Below are positions 25,734-34,847 of a DNA stretch of 64,000 bases, one piece after another. How positions within the stretch are numbered: the first letter of the stretch is position 1; every line of letters starts with the position of its first letter. Origin of the DNA: Streptomyces avermitilis MA-4680 = NBRC 14893 (GTDB lineage: Bacteria; Actinomycetota; Actinomycetes; Streptomycetales; Streptomycetaceae). The notes beneath the pieces were generated by a model that saw only the letters and a program-made list of their open reading frames with translations, did not search any database and had not been told where the DNA came from. Where the stretch lies: the NCBI RefSeq assembly GCF_000009765.2, contig NC_003155.5, positions 186,001 to 250,000 on the forward strand, read 5' to 3'. Position numbers and translations under genes: made by a program.

Positions 25734-26659
25734 CCCTGTTGTGGGGGTTGTTGAGCGGCATGGCCGTCATCGGCGGGCTGATCGGCGTGGTGGCAGGCCT
25801 CGTGGGCACGACGGCGCCGCGCCGGGCTCCGTTGCAGCAGCGGTGGCAGGCCCTGCGCGCCGGGAAGGACCAGGGCGAGGACGTCCGGCTGCGCCGTCGG
25901 ACCCTCGCGGCCTTGGCGGTCGTGGTCTTCGTGGCCGTGTGGCTGGTCTCGGGGAATTTTGTGGGCGGCGCGCTGCTCGGCGTGGCCGTGGTCGGCGTGC
26001 CCTGGCTGATCAGCCCGGCGCAGATGGCGCAGGAACGCATCGGCCAGCTGGAGGCCCTCAGCGAGTGGACGCAGCGCCTGGCCGGCCTGCTGCGGCTGGG
26101 CATGGGCCTGGAACAGGCGATGATCACCAGCCGTCAGGGTGCACCGGACGAACTTGCCCCGCAGATCGTCAATCTGTCCGACCGGCTGCGTCTGGGCTGG
26201 CGGCCGGATGGAGCGCTACGCGCGTTCGCCGAGGAACTGAACGACGTCACCGCGGACAAGGTGGTCGCCGCGCTCATCCTGTCCGTCAACGACCGCGGCC
26301 CGGGCCTGGCCCAGGCGCTGGAGGACCTGGCGGGAACGGTCCGCGACGAGGTCGCCAAGAAGCGCGCCATCGAGGCGGACCGGGCGAAGCCGCGGACCAC
26401 CGTGCGGTGGATGACCGTCATCACCGTGGGTGTCGTGGTGGCCGGGTTCTTCGTGCCGTCCTATACCAAGCCCTACTCCACGCTGCTGGGGCAGCTCGTG
26501 CTCGCCTTCCTGACCGTCGGGTTCATCGGGGTGCTCGCCCTGATGCGGCAGCTGGGTGCCTTCCGCCGCATCCCGCGCTTTTTGATCACCGACCCGTCCA
26601 GCACAGTCCGGCTGCCCCTCGCCGGCGACGGAGCCGGGCGTGCCGGTCGCTGGCCGTGA
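25730..26659 (+). CDS. TadB-like inner-membrane protein (GspF/T2SF family)
   Basis: The ATG at 25730 overlaps the CpaF stop. The product (309 aa) has two N-terminal membrane helices, a T2SF domain with LGMGLEQAMITSRQGAP and LSVNDRGPGLAQALEDLAGTV, and C-terminal helices (VITVGVVVAGFFVPSY and LGQLVLAFLTVGFIGVLAL). This matches TadB, the platform protein that couples the ATPase to pilin polymerisation. Confidence 0.85.
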   Translation: MTLLWGLLSGMAVIGGLIGVVAGLVGTTAPRRAPLQQRWQALRAGKDQGEDVRLRRRTLAALAVVVFVAVWLVSGNFVGGALLGVAVVGVPWLISPAQMAQERIGQLEALSEWTQRLAGLLRLGMGLEQAMITSRQGAPDELAPQIVNLSDRLRLGWRPDGALRAFAEELNDVTADKVVAALILSVNDRGPGLAQALEDLAGTVRDEVAKKRAIEADRAKPRTTVRWMTVITVGVVVAGFFVPSYTKPYSTLLGQLVLAFLTVGFIGVLALMRQLGAFRRIPRFLITDPSSTVRLPLAGDGAGRAGRWP

Positions 26660-26677
26660 GCCGGAAGGAGTCACGTC

Positions 26678-27562
26678 GTGAACCTGTTTCCCGTCGTCCT
26701 GACCGGTGGCGCGGTAGGCGCCGGCCTCGCGCTGCTGGTGCGGGAACTGCTGCGCCCTCAGGCCGCGTTGGGGCCGGCCCTGCAGCGCAGTGCCCCGGCC
26801 ACCCTGACCATGCCCGAGCCGGAGCTGGACCGCGAGGAGGTGTGGGGCCGCTGGCTGCTGGCCCGCCTCGAGCGCCTGCCCGGTGTGCGGATCCCCACGA
26901 TCAACCTGGCCCTGCTGGGGCAGGGGCGGGGCCAGTTCATGCTGAGAAAGACCACGCTCGCCGCGCTGGGTCTGCTCTGCCCGGTCATTGCGACGATTCC
27001 GTGGATCATCGCGGGCGTCTCCCTGCCGTTCTACGTTCCCGCCGGCGTGGGCCTCCTCATCGCGGGACTGCTGTTCATCACACCGGATCTCGCGGTCCGT
27101 GACCAAGCGAAGCGGGCCCGGGAGGAGTTCGCGCACGCCCTGTCCGCCTACCTGGACCTTGTCGCGCTCAAGCGGGCCGCCGACGCCGGCCCCGCCGAGG
27201 CGCTGGAGAAGGCCGCCGAGGTCGGCCTCGGCTGGCCCTTCCTGTTTCTGCAGGGCGCCCTGCGACGGGCCCGGATGGAGAAGATCCCGCCCTATCAGGC
27301 GCTGACCGAACTCGCCGCCGAGTACGACCTGCCCGTCCTTGACGACGTCGCCGACATCATGCGCGGATCGGCCACGGACGGCGCCGCCGTCTACAAGGCG
27401 CTGCGCGCTCGTACCGCAGCGCTCAACTCCGAACTGCTGGCCGATCAGGCCGCGGAGGCGAACGCCGCCAGCGAGAAGATGACCGCCCCCGGCGCCTTGC
27501 TGGCGGTCCTGGTGATGCTGCTGATGGCGTTCCCCGCGGTCATCCGCATGCTCACCGTCTAA
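26678..27562 (+). CDS. TadC-like inner-membrane protein (GspF/T2SF family)
   Basis: A GTG at 26678 follows GGAAGGAG. The 294-residue protein has helices near residues 5-25, 90-140 and 270-292, with the T2SF segment FAHALSAYLDLVALKRAADAG and LLADQAAEANAASEKMTAP between. It is the second platform protein of the Tad system; TadB and TadC normally act as a pair. Confidence 0.85.
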   Translation: MNLFPVVLTGGAVGAGLALLVRELLRPQAALGPALQRSAPATLTMPEPELDREEVWGRWLLARLERLPGVRIPTINLALLGQGRGQFMLRKTTLAALGLLCPVIATIPWIIAGVSLPFYVPAGVGLLIAGLLFITPDLAVRDQAKRAREEFAHALSAYLDLVALKRAADAGPAEALEKAAEVGLGWPFLFLQGALRRARMEKIPPYQALTELAAEYDLPVLDDVADIMRGSATDGAAVYKALRARTAALNSELLADQAAEANAASEKMTAPGALLAVLVMLLMAFPAVIRMLTV

Positions 27563-27607
27563 GGCCACCCCGAGTCACTGAACCTCTGAAGGAGCAAGGA
27601 GCACAGC

Positions 27608-27823
27608 ATGAAGCACACCGCAGCCCGCACCTACCGTGCGGTGCACTGGGCGACCACGCGTCTGCAGGAGGGCCTGGAGGAGGCCAAGCGCAGGCCGGAC
27701 CGCGGCGACATCAGCACCACCACCGTCATCATCTGGGTGGCTGCCGTCACCGGCGCTGTACTGATCGCCGGGACCATCGCCGTCGTGATCTCCAAGTACA
27801 ACGGCAAGCTCACTGGGCTGTGA
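27608..27823 (+). CDS. Small pilin-like protein (Flp candidate)
   Basis: A 71-residue product starting at ATG 27608 behind AAGGAG. A basic amphipathic N-terminus (LQEGLEEAKRRPDRGD) leads into one hydrophobic helix (TTTVIIWVAAVTGAVLIAGTI) and a short tail. The size, single helix and place between TadC and TadE fit the major Flp pilin. The typical cleavage motif G/XXXXEY is not present; cleavage might occur after the Gly of RGDISTTT. It overlaps the next start. Confidence 0.7.
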   Translation: MKHTAARTYRAVHWATTRLQEGLEEAKRRPDRGDISTTTVIIWVAAVTGAVLIAGTIAVVISKYNGKLTGL

Positions 27824-28248
27824 TGTCTCCTCCGGCGCGGCTGAAGGACTGGTGGCAGGGACGACGATGGGGCGACGACCGCGGTGACACCTCCATCCAG
27901 ATGGCGATCATTTTCCCGTTCGTGCTGATCGCCACGGTGGCCGTCATCCAGGTCTCCATGTGGTACTACGCACGGCAGATCGCCCTGACCGCTGCTCGCG
28001 AGGGCCTCACCGCGGCCCGCGCCTACGAGTCGGGTCCGGCCGACGGTGCGGCCCAGGCACGGGAGGTGCTGGGGCGCGTCGCGGGTGACAGCCTGCGCGG
28101 CTACAGCGTGTCCGCCAGCAGCAACGGGCAGCGGGTGCGGGTACAGGTCTCCGGCACGGCCATGTCGATGATCCCGGGCGTTCCGGGTCTGCAGGTCACC
28201 CAGTCGGCGTCCGGTCCCGTGGAGCGCTGGACGGTCCCGGGAAGGTGA
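27820..28248 (+). CDS. TadE-like pseudopilin 1
   Basis: A GTG at 27820 or an ATG at 27823 starts within the preceding stop. The 142-residue product has the TadE signature, an acidic-basic start DDRGDTSIQMAIIFPFVLIA followed by one helix and a globular tail (YARQIALTAAREGLTAARAY). TadE-type minor pilins initiate or cap the pilus. Confidence 0.8.
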   Translation: MMSPPARLKDWWQGRRWGDDRGDTSIQMAIIFPFVLIATVAVIQVSMWYYARQIALTAAREGLTAARAYESGPADGAAQAREVLGRVAGDSLRGYSVSASSNGQRVRVQVSGTAMSMIPGVPGLQVTQSASGPVERWTVPGR

Positions 28249-28706
28249 ACTACGTGCGATACATGGCCCGATGGGCTCGCAGGCTTCGCAGCGATGAGGG
28301 CAGCGCCGCGATCGAGGCGGCCATCATCCTCCCGTCGCTGATCATGTTCCTGTGGCTGGCTATCGCCGGGGGGCGCCTCGTCACCTCTGGCTCGAAGATC
28401 GACGCGGCAGCTGAAGATGCGGCCAGGGAGGCGTCCATTCACCGTACGGCGGGTGCCGCCCAGAGTGCCGCGCACGCGGCGGCCGCCGAGTCGCTCAACG
28501 ACCAGGGCATCACGTGCGCGTCGACCAGCGTCAGCGTCAACACCGGCGGCCTCAGCGTGCCGGTGGGCCAGGTAGGGACGGTCACCGTGACCGTGACCTG
28601 CACGGTCGATCTGTCGGATCTCCTGCTGCCGGGCGTGCCCGGGGCCCGGACCCTCACGTCGACAGCCACCTCCGTAGTGGATCAGTACAGGCAGCGAGGT
28701 GACTGA
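28245..28706 (+). CDS. TadE-like pseudopilin 2
   Basis: The GTG at 28245 overlaps the previous stop. The 153-residue product carries SDEGSAAIEAAIILPSLIMF, the TadE/TadG N-terminal helix, then TSGSKIDAAAEDAAREASIH and a beta-rich tail with one disulfide-capable Cys pair (GITCASTS; VTVTCTVDLS). A second minor pilin of the same assembly. Confidence 0.8.
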   Translation: MNYVRYMARWARRLRSDEGSAAIEAAIILPSLIMFLWLAIAGGRLVTSGSKIDAAAEDAAREASIHRTAGAAQSAAHAAAAESLNDQGITCASTSVSVNTGGLSVPVGQVGTVTVTVTCTVDLSDLLLPGVPGARTLTSTATSVVDQYRQRGD

Positions 28707-29158
28707 TGAGCTTCCGGCAGACAGGGCTGAGCCGGGCACGGTGGGATGACCGGGGAGGCGTCACCGTGTTCGTCGCCGTGTGCGTCCTCGCCCTGATCGG
28801 CATCATCGGCGTCGCCGTCGACGGCGGCAGCAAAATGCGTGCCACCGAACGCGCCGACTACATCGCCGGCGAGGCCGCCCGGGCCGGCGGGCAGGCCATC
28901 GACCCCGCCGAGGCCATCAGCGGCACAGCGATCGTCGTGGACCTGCAGGATGCCCAGGCCGCGGCCCAGGCCTACTTACGCTCGGCCGGCGCCACCGGCA
29001 CGGTCAGCGTGTCCGGCGACGGCAAGACCCTCAACGTGAACGTCACCGGCTCGTACGACACGAAGTTCCTGTCGGTGGTCGGGATCGGCTCGTTGTCAGT
29101 GACCGGCCAGGGCAAAGCCACCCTCCTGCACGGCGTTACCGCTCCCGAAGGAAACTGA
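28706..29158 (+). CDS. TadG-like protein
   Basis: The ATG at 28706 overlaps the previous stop. The 150-residue product has the Tad/TadG N-terminal motif DDRGGVTVFVAVCVLALIGI followed by GVAVDGGSKMRATERADYIA, and a short C-terminal domain without the von Willebrand region of long TadG proteins. It is a shortened TadG, common in actinobacteria. Confidence 0.75.
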   Translation: MSFRQTGLSRARWDDRGGVTVFVAVCVLALIGIIGVAVDGGSKMRATERADYIAGEAARAGGQAIDPAEAISGTAIVVDLQDAQAAAQAYLRSAGATGTVSVSGDGKTLNVNVTGSYDTKFLSVVGIGSLSVTGQGKATLLHGVTAPEGN

Positions 29159-32100
29159 TGCGCACCACCCACTCCCCCGCCACAGCGGCCGGCCGCACGC
29201 TGGGCCGGGTCCTCAAGGCCGTGCTGAGCCTGCTCGTCCTGGCCGCCGCGGTCGCCGGGCTGCCGCTGCTGCTGGCCTGGGTCACCCCGGCCATCTGGGC
29301 CTCCAGCCACGACGACCTCACGCACTTGCTGGACCGGCAGGATACGGGGGCGGCGTTCCTGCTGCTGCTCGTCGCGGTGGGCTGGATCGGGTGGGCGCAG
29401 TTTGCGTTCTGCGCCGTACGCGAGCTGATCGCGCAGGTGGGGGGCCGGAGCTGGCAGGCCCCGCGCAGACTTGGCGCCTCGCAGCGTGCCGCGGCTCTCC
29501 TGGTCGGCAGCATCCTGGTGCTGCTGCCCACGAGTTCGGCCCTGGCCTCCGACGCCCACGCCTCACCGGCCACCACCGAGGCCCGCGTCCCCGGCCAGGC
29601 CCCAGCCCCGCAGACCGCCGAGCCCGACCAGACCTTGCCGGACTCCGCAAGCACACCGGCGTCCCGTACTTCGTACACGGTCCGCGCGACGCGTCCCGCA
29701 CAGAGCCTGTGGGGCATCGCCGAAAGGGAGTTGGGCGACGGAGAGCGGTGGCGGGAGATCGCCGCCCTGAACGAGGGCCGAACCATGGTCGACGGCCAGG
29801 TCTTTCGCGCGCACGGCTTTCTGCAGCCCGGCTGGCAGCTGGAGATGCCTGATACCGCCGCTGCCGCGGGAGGCATCCGTACACAGCTGGGCAGGGCCGC
29901 TCCCACTGCTGAAGGAAAAAATGAGCACGTTGTCACGGTCCACTCCGGCGACTACCTGTCGAAGATCGCGGAAGAAGAGCTCGGCGACGGCGGCGAGTGG
30001 CCACGCCTGTTCAAGGCCAGCCGGGGCAAGACGCAGCCGGACGGCCTGCCCGCCATCTCCGACCCGGATGTGATCTACGCGGGGCAGCAGGTCACTGTGC
30101 CCGGCGCCCAGCCCGACCCGCACACGCCGCCACGGGACGGCGACAACGGCGATGAGGCGGGCAGCCAGGAGACCACTCCCCCAGCCACCCAAAAGCCTGA
30201 TGGCAAGCAAAAGCCGGGCGATGACAGGAGAGATGAGCAGGCACCAGCACCGGGCACCACCACAGCGCCCGCGCCAGAGTCATCGGCCCCCAGCACCCCA
30301 GCCAGCCGTCCCGCCGAGCAACCGGGGCAGGAACAGGGCTCTCCTTCCGCGACGGCGTCCGCGACGCCGCGGCCCGGCACCAGCCCCGCACCCTCTGCCG
30401 CCGCCCCGTCGGCCACGGCCGAGGCGCCGGGCTCCGCTGACTCCTCCCCCGCCACCACGGCGTCCGAGACGCCGCCACCGGCACCGGCACCGGCACCGGC
30501 CAGCAGTCCGCTGAACCTGCGCACTGTTCTCGGTGCCGGCACGCTGCTGGCGGCCGCCATCACCGGCGCTCTTGCCCTGCGCAGGACGCTGCAGCGCCGC
30601 CGCCGCACGCCTGGTGAGAAGATCGCCATCGCATCAGAGACCTCTCCCGCCGAGGCGAAGTTGGCGGCGGCCGCCGAACCGGGCGGCGCTGCCCGCCTGG
30701 ACGTGGCCCTACGGACCCTGGCCCACCAGGTGGCCCACGAAAAGGCTGCGGATCTGCCCCCGATACGGGCCGCGCGGATCGGCACCCGCACAGTGGAGGT
30801 ACTGCCCGAGGGCCTCGCCCGCAAGCCGCAGGCGCCCTTCGTGGCTGGGCAGGCCGGCTGGTGGGTGCTGCCCGCCGAAGCAGTCCTCCTGGACGAGGAG
30901 ACCGCCCGCGAGGTACCGGCGCCGTATCCGGGACTGGTCACAATCGGCAGCACCGAGTCGGGTGACCTCCTGCTGCTCAACCTCCCCCAGGTGGCCGCCC
31001 TGTTGCTGGACGGCAACCCGGTACACATCACCGAGGTGTGCACGTCGCTCGCCCTGGAGCTCGGGATGAGCCCGTGGGCGAGCGAGGCCGAGATCGTGAC
31101 CATCGGGTTCGGCGAGGACCTGCCGCAGCTGCTGCCCACGTCCCGGATCGCACACATGCGCCACGCCAGGCACGCACTGCGGGACCTGAGCGAACGGCTG
31201 CTGGAAGCGCACCAGATGCCCGAAACCAGTCATCAGCCGTACCTGCTGCTGTGTGCGTCCACGCTGGACGCCGATCTGGCCTGGCAGTTCGCCGACATAA
31301 TCGACAAGGCCCAACACGTTCCCGTCACCCTCATCGCCCCCGCAAGCGCTGCGGCCGCGTCCTTCCCCGACGCCGAAATCCTCAACGCCTCACTCAGCAA
31401 GCCCCAGCAATTCGACTACATCGGCTCTGAGATCACGGTGCAGCGTCTGGAGCATGCCGCCTACCTGCAGATCACCACCGCGCTCGCCATCTCCGCGCAA
31501 CCCGCCGACCCAGCCGAGGGACCATGGGAAGAGGTACCGCACGAGCCGGACACCCCGCAGCGCCCCCGTCCACTGGACTTGGCCAAACCCACACAGTCTG
31601 GCGACGGCGAGAAACCCGTGCCGGCGTCCCCGTTCACCGCGGGCACCGGTGACAGCGAGATCTACCCGGCACTGCTGGCCGCGTCCACCGACCCCGCCAG
31701 CCTGAAGCTGCTGCCCGACCCGAAAGCGCCTGGCAAGGCCCCTGCCGAACCCGGGACGGAACCCGCCGAAATGACGCCCGACGGACGGGCACCGCAGAAG
31801 GCAGCGGAGGCAACCGGCCGCCCGCAGGAGACCCCGGCAGCCGAGGCCGTCGGCGAAGATACCCAGGCGCAGGACCTGCACGCGCCGGAGATCCGGGTCC
31901 TGGGCCCCGTGGAAGTGACCGGCGTGGCCACCACCGGCCACGGCCCGAGCCAGGCACGGCTGGCCGCCTTGCTGTACTTCCGGCCGGGCCGCAGCGCCGA
32001 CGTGCTGTGCGCCGACATGGACCCGGTCAGCCCCTGGTCCACAGCCACACTCAACGCCCGCCTGCAAGGCCTGCGCCGCGCCCTGGGAAACGACCCGGCC

Positions 32101-32625
32101 GGCAACGCGTACGTGCCCAGGCGCCGGTCCGGCGACGACCCTTACGAGCTGTCCGAAGCCGTCCGCTGCGACTGGGCACGGTTCACCCAGCTCGCCCAGC
32201 GCGCCCTGCCCCAAGGCACAGCCGGACTGCCGGACCTGGAAAAGGCACTCGGCCTCATCCGCGGCCGGCCCTTCGGGACCCGCCCACTGCCGTGGGCCGA
32301 GCCCTACCAGCAGGAAATGAGCACCCGCATCATCGATGTCGCCCACACCGTGGCCACCTACCGCACACCCACAGGCCCGCACCACGACCTGACCGCCGCC
32401 AGGCAGGCCATCGCAACCGGTCTCGACGTCGACGACAGCGCAGAGCTGCTGTATCGGGACTGGATGCGCATCGAGCACGCGGCCGGGAACCGGGCCGGAC
32501 TGCACACCGCGATCACCCGAATCCAGGACATCAACCGCAAGATCGACTGCTCCCTGGAAAACGAGACCGAGCAGCTCATCAACGACCTCCTGGGCCCCAC
32601 CGGCGGACGGGCACGTGGCCGATGA
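29158..32625 (+). CDS. Transmembrane LysM-BTAD protein
   Basis: The ATG at 29158 overlaps the TadG stop. The 1,155-residue chain has three N-terminal helices (residues about 17-40, 60-82, 118-136), two LysM domains (171-232, TSYTVRATRPAQSLWGIAER; 256-317, EHVVTVHSGDYLSKIAEEEL), a Pro/Ala/Thr-rich linker, a further helix (about 451-475, LRTVLGAGTLLAAAITGALA), a long middle domain, and a C-terminal BTAD bacterial transcriptional activator domain (about 910-1150; IRVLGPVEVTG, LQGLRRALGNDP). LysM would face the peptidoglycan and BTAD the cytoplasm. No clear HTH precedes BTAD. It may sense the wall or pilus assembly and report inside. Confidence 0.8.
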   Translation: MRTTHSPATAAGRTLGRVLKAVLSLLVLAAAVAGLPLLLAWVTPAIWASSHDDLTHLLDRQDTGAAFLLLLVAVGWIGWAQFAFCAVRELIAQVGGRSWQAPRRLGASQRAAALLVGSILVLLPTSSALASDAHASPATTEARVPGQAPAPQTAEPDQTLPDSASTPASRTSYTVRATRPAQSLWGIAERELGDGERWREIAALNEGRTMVDGQVFRAHGFLQPGWQLEMPDTAAAAGGIRTQLGRAAPTAEGKNEHVVTVHSGDYLSKIAEEELGDGGEWPRLFKASRGKTQPDGLPAISDPDVIYAGQQVTVPGAQPDPHTPPRDGDNGDEAGSQETTPPATQKPDGKQKPGDDRRDEQAPAPGTTTAPAPESSAPSTPASRPAEQPGQEQGSPSATASATPRPGTSPAPSAAAPSATAEAPGSADSSPATTASETPPPAPAPAPASSPLNLRTVLGAGTLLAAAITGALALRRTLQRRRRTPGEKIAIASETSPAEAKLAAAAEPGGAARLDVALRTLAHQVAHEKAADLPPIRAARIGTRTVEVLPEGLARKPQAPFVAGQAGWWVLPAEAVLLDEETAREVPAPYPGLVTIGSTESGDLLLLNLPQVAALLLDGNPVHITEVCTSLALELGMSPWASEAEIVTIGFGEDLPQLLPTSRIAHMRHARHALRDLSERLLEAHQMPETSHQPYLLLCASTLDADLAWQFADIIDKAQHVPVTLIAPASAAAASFPDAEILNASLSKPQQFDYIGSEITVQRLEHAAYLQITTALAISAQPADPAEGPWEEVPHEPDTPQRPRPLDLAKPTQSGDGEKPVPASPFTAGTGDSEIYPALLAASTDPASLKLLPDPKAPGKAPAEPGTEPAEMTPDGRAPQKAAEATGRPQETPAAEAVGEDTQAQDLHAPEIRVLGPVEVTGVATTGHGPSQARLAALLYFRPGRSADVLCADMDPVSPWSTATLNARLQGLRRALGNDPAGNAYVPRRRSGDDPYELSEAVRCDWARFTQLAQRALPQGTAGLPDLEKALGLIRGRPFGTRPLPWAEPYQQEMSTRIIDVAHTVATYRTPTGPHHDLTAARQAIATGLDVDDSAELLYRDWMRIEHAAGNRAGLHTAITRIQDINRKIDCSLENETEQLINDLLGPTGGRARGR

Positions 32626-32906
32626 GCGAACCAGCACGCAGGCCCCCCACGCTCCATATGGCCCTCCACCGAGCCCCGTCAGACGAACACCCTGCCTTCC
32701 GAACCCGTGGCGACAGCAGTGACGGCGCAGCGGCCACCCGCACCCGGGCTTGTGTCCTCGGGTATGCCGCCGCACAACCGGCCTGCCCACAAGCCCGCCG
32801 CATCCCGCCGTCGCCCACCACAACCGCCCGGGCAGAGCGCCCGCATCGGCCTGCCCATCAGCACCGTCGCGACTTACGCACCCCAGCGAAAGCCGAACAC
32901 AGATGA
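32622..32906 (+). CDS. Small coupled ORF, 94 aa
   Basis: The ATG at 32622 overlaps the LysM-BTAD stop (ATGA, 32622-32625), and its own stop at 32904-32906 overlaps the ATG of the DUF2637 gene at 32903 (ATGA again). Two such junctions argue strongly for translation. The product is basic and rich in Arg, Pro, Ala and His (MALHRAPSDEHPAFRTRGDS), with no membrane segment and no family I know. It might serve mainly to couple translation between two membrane proteins. Confidence 0.5.
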   Translation: MSEPARRPPTLHMALHRAPSDEHPAFRTRGDSSDGAAATRTRACVLGYAAAQPACPQARRIPPSPTTTARAERPHRPAHQHRRDLRTPAKAEHR

Positions 32907-34732
32907 AGTCAGGAGCAGATAGCGGCCAGCAGCCCGTGAAGACAGCTTCTCAAAACCAGCTGCTGTGCCTTGGCCGGGCACAACGCCTCGTGATCTCCGC
33001 CGTCGTTCTCGGCGGGCTCACCATCAGCGGTATCGGCTTCGCTGGCTCGTACACGGCCGTCCGCGCACTCGCCCTCAAGAAAGGCTTCGGGAACTTCAGC
33101 TATGTCTTCCCGATCGGCATCGACGCAGGCATCTGCGTCCTGCTCGCCATGGACCTGCTCCTCACCTGGATCCGCATCCCGTTCCCGCTGCTGCGCCAGA
33201 CGGCGTGGCTGCTGACGGCAGCGACGATCGCGTACAACGGCGCGGCAGCCTGGCCGGACCCCCTGGGCACCGCCATGCACGCAGTGATCCCCATCCTCTT
33301 CGTGGTCGCGGTGGAGGCAGCCCGGCACGCGATCGGCCAGATCGCCGACATCACGGCCGACAAGCACATGGAAGGCATACGCATCACCCGCTGGCTCCTC
33401 TCCCCCCTCCCCACCTTCCTGCTCTGGCGCCGCATGAAGCTGTGGGAGCTGCGCTCCTACGAGCAGGTCATCAAGCTGGAGCAGGAACGTCTCGTCTACC
33501 AAGCCCGCCTCCACACCCGCTTCGGCCGCGCCTGGCGCCGCAAGGCCCCCGTGGAGTCGCTGATGCCGCTGCGCCTGGCCCGCTACGGCGTCCCACTAAC
33601 CCAGACTGCGCCCACGGGCCTCGCGGCAGCCGGCATCGAACCGGTGCTGCTGCCTCCGGCACCACAGCCACAGCCACAGGCCGAACCGGCAGACACAGTC
33701 GGCCGTGGGACGGGACAGGTCACCGCAGCAGCCCTGGGAAACCAGCCCGCTGCCGCCACCGGTGGCGAATACATCCAGGCACTCCCAACGGATGAAAACA
33801 CAAGGCCCGCGACACCCCCCAAGGCCGGAGACCCCAGCTACCCCTGCGACCCCAGCCATGCACCGCGGAAGCAATACGAACGGGACCGAACAGCCCAGCA
33901 GCCAGCCGGCAAGCCGAACCCCACCGTGGTACCCGACCACGACGATTCCTCGCAACCGGAAGCCAGCGACACACCTGAGACGCCACACCACGAAGAAGCT
34001 TTAGACGAGGAGGAGTCCCGTGCCCGGGAACACAGCCGACTCTCCCCTACCTACGGATACCGGCTGGCCTCCGCTCATGGCCCACTACCAAGCCAGTACG
34101 TCCTGGACCACCACGAGGTGACCAACCCTGAAGGACATCCCCCGTCCCTTGAGGAACCGGACACTTCCCTAGACAGTCTTCTGCCACAGCAGCCCAGGGA
34201 TTCGCGCCGCGACGACGGCCGCTCCCCAGAGCCGGCGGCAACCAGCCCTGTACGCGGCACAAGAAGCGAACCAGGACGCACCCCCCGTGCAACCCCTTCT
34301 GCAGAGCACCGCGCTCACAGCCCGGAACCTGCACTCGAGGAGACCCCCGACGCGGAGGCCGGGGACTCATCACTCCCTGACCTCACCGCAGTTGACCACT
34401 ACTACCTGGCCTGGAACGACTTCCAGCAACAGCACGGCAAGGAACCAAACGGCACCGAACTATCCGCCCACCTCGCCCAACGCGGCATACACGACCGCGA
34501 AAATCACCCCATCAAACCCAAAACGCTCACCCGCTACTTCCTCGAATTCCGGATCTACGACGCTTGGGCCACCCACCGCGCCCGCACCTCCCGCACGGAC
34601 AGCGAACCCGTCCTCAACGACCTTGCCTACCAAGGCATCACAGCTCAGTACAACCGGCCCATCCAAACAACCGACCTCGAAAAACGCCTCCCAGGATTCG
34701 AACGCCGCTGGCACGCACTCAGCTGCCACTGA
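32903..34732 (+). CDS. DUF2637 membrane protein
   Basis: The ATG at 32903 is inside the stop of the small ORF. The 609-residue protein has four membrane helices in residues 30-165 (LVISAVVLGGLTISGIGF, VFPIGIDAGICVLLAMDLLL, TAWLLTAATIAYNGAAA, MHAVIPILFVVAVEAARHAI), the signature of DUF2637. A basic helical segment (LWRRMKLWELRSYEQVIKLE), a disordered linker and a C-terminal domain (YLAWNDFQQQHGKEPNGTEL; LPGFERRWHALS) follow. DUF2637 proteins are encoded on Streptomyces plasmids and integrative elements, often with transfer or spread genes. It closes the co-directional block. Confidence 0.8.
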   Translation: MKSGADSGQQPVKTASQNQLLCLGRAQRLVISAVVLGGLTISGIGFAGSYTAVRALALKKGFGNFSYVFPIGIDAGICVLLAMDLLLTWIRIPFPLLRQTAWLLTAATIAYNGAAAWPDPLGTAMHAVIPILFVVAVEAARHAIGQIADITADKHMEGIRITRWLLSPLPTFLLWRRMKLWELRSYEQVIKLEQERLVYQARLHTRFGRAWRRKAPVESLMPLRLARYGVPLTQTAPTGLAAAGIEPVLLPPAPQPQPQAEPADTVGRGTGQVTAAALGNQPAAATGGEYIQALPTDENTRPATPPKAGDPSYPCDPSHAPRKQYERDRTAQQPAGKPNPTVVPDHDDSSQPEASDTPETPHHEEALDEEESRAREHSRLSPTYGYRLASAHGPLPSQYVLDHHEVTNPEGHPPSLEEPDTSLDSLLPQQPRDSRRDDGRSPEPAATSPVRGTRSEPGRTPRATPSAEHRAHSPEPALEETPDAEAGDSSLPDLTAVDHYYLAWNDFQQQHGKEPNGTELSAHLAQRGIHDRENHPIKPKTLTRYFLEFRIYDAWATHRARTSRTDSEPVLNDLAYQGITAQYNRPIQTTDLEKRLPGFERRWHALSCH

Positions 34733-34847
34733 GTACGGGCTTGCGCTCCTCCCACGGACAGAACAGCAACCACACCACCCTCGCAGGCAAGCCACCCCTC
34801 AGCCGCGTGAACAACGCTGCGGGTCGATACATCTGGGGTCTGTCGGC

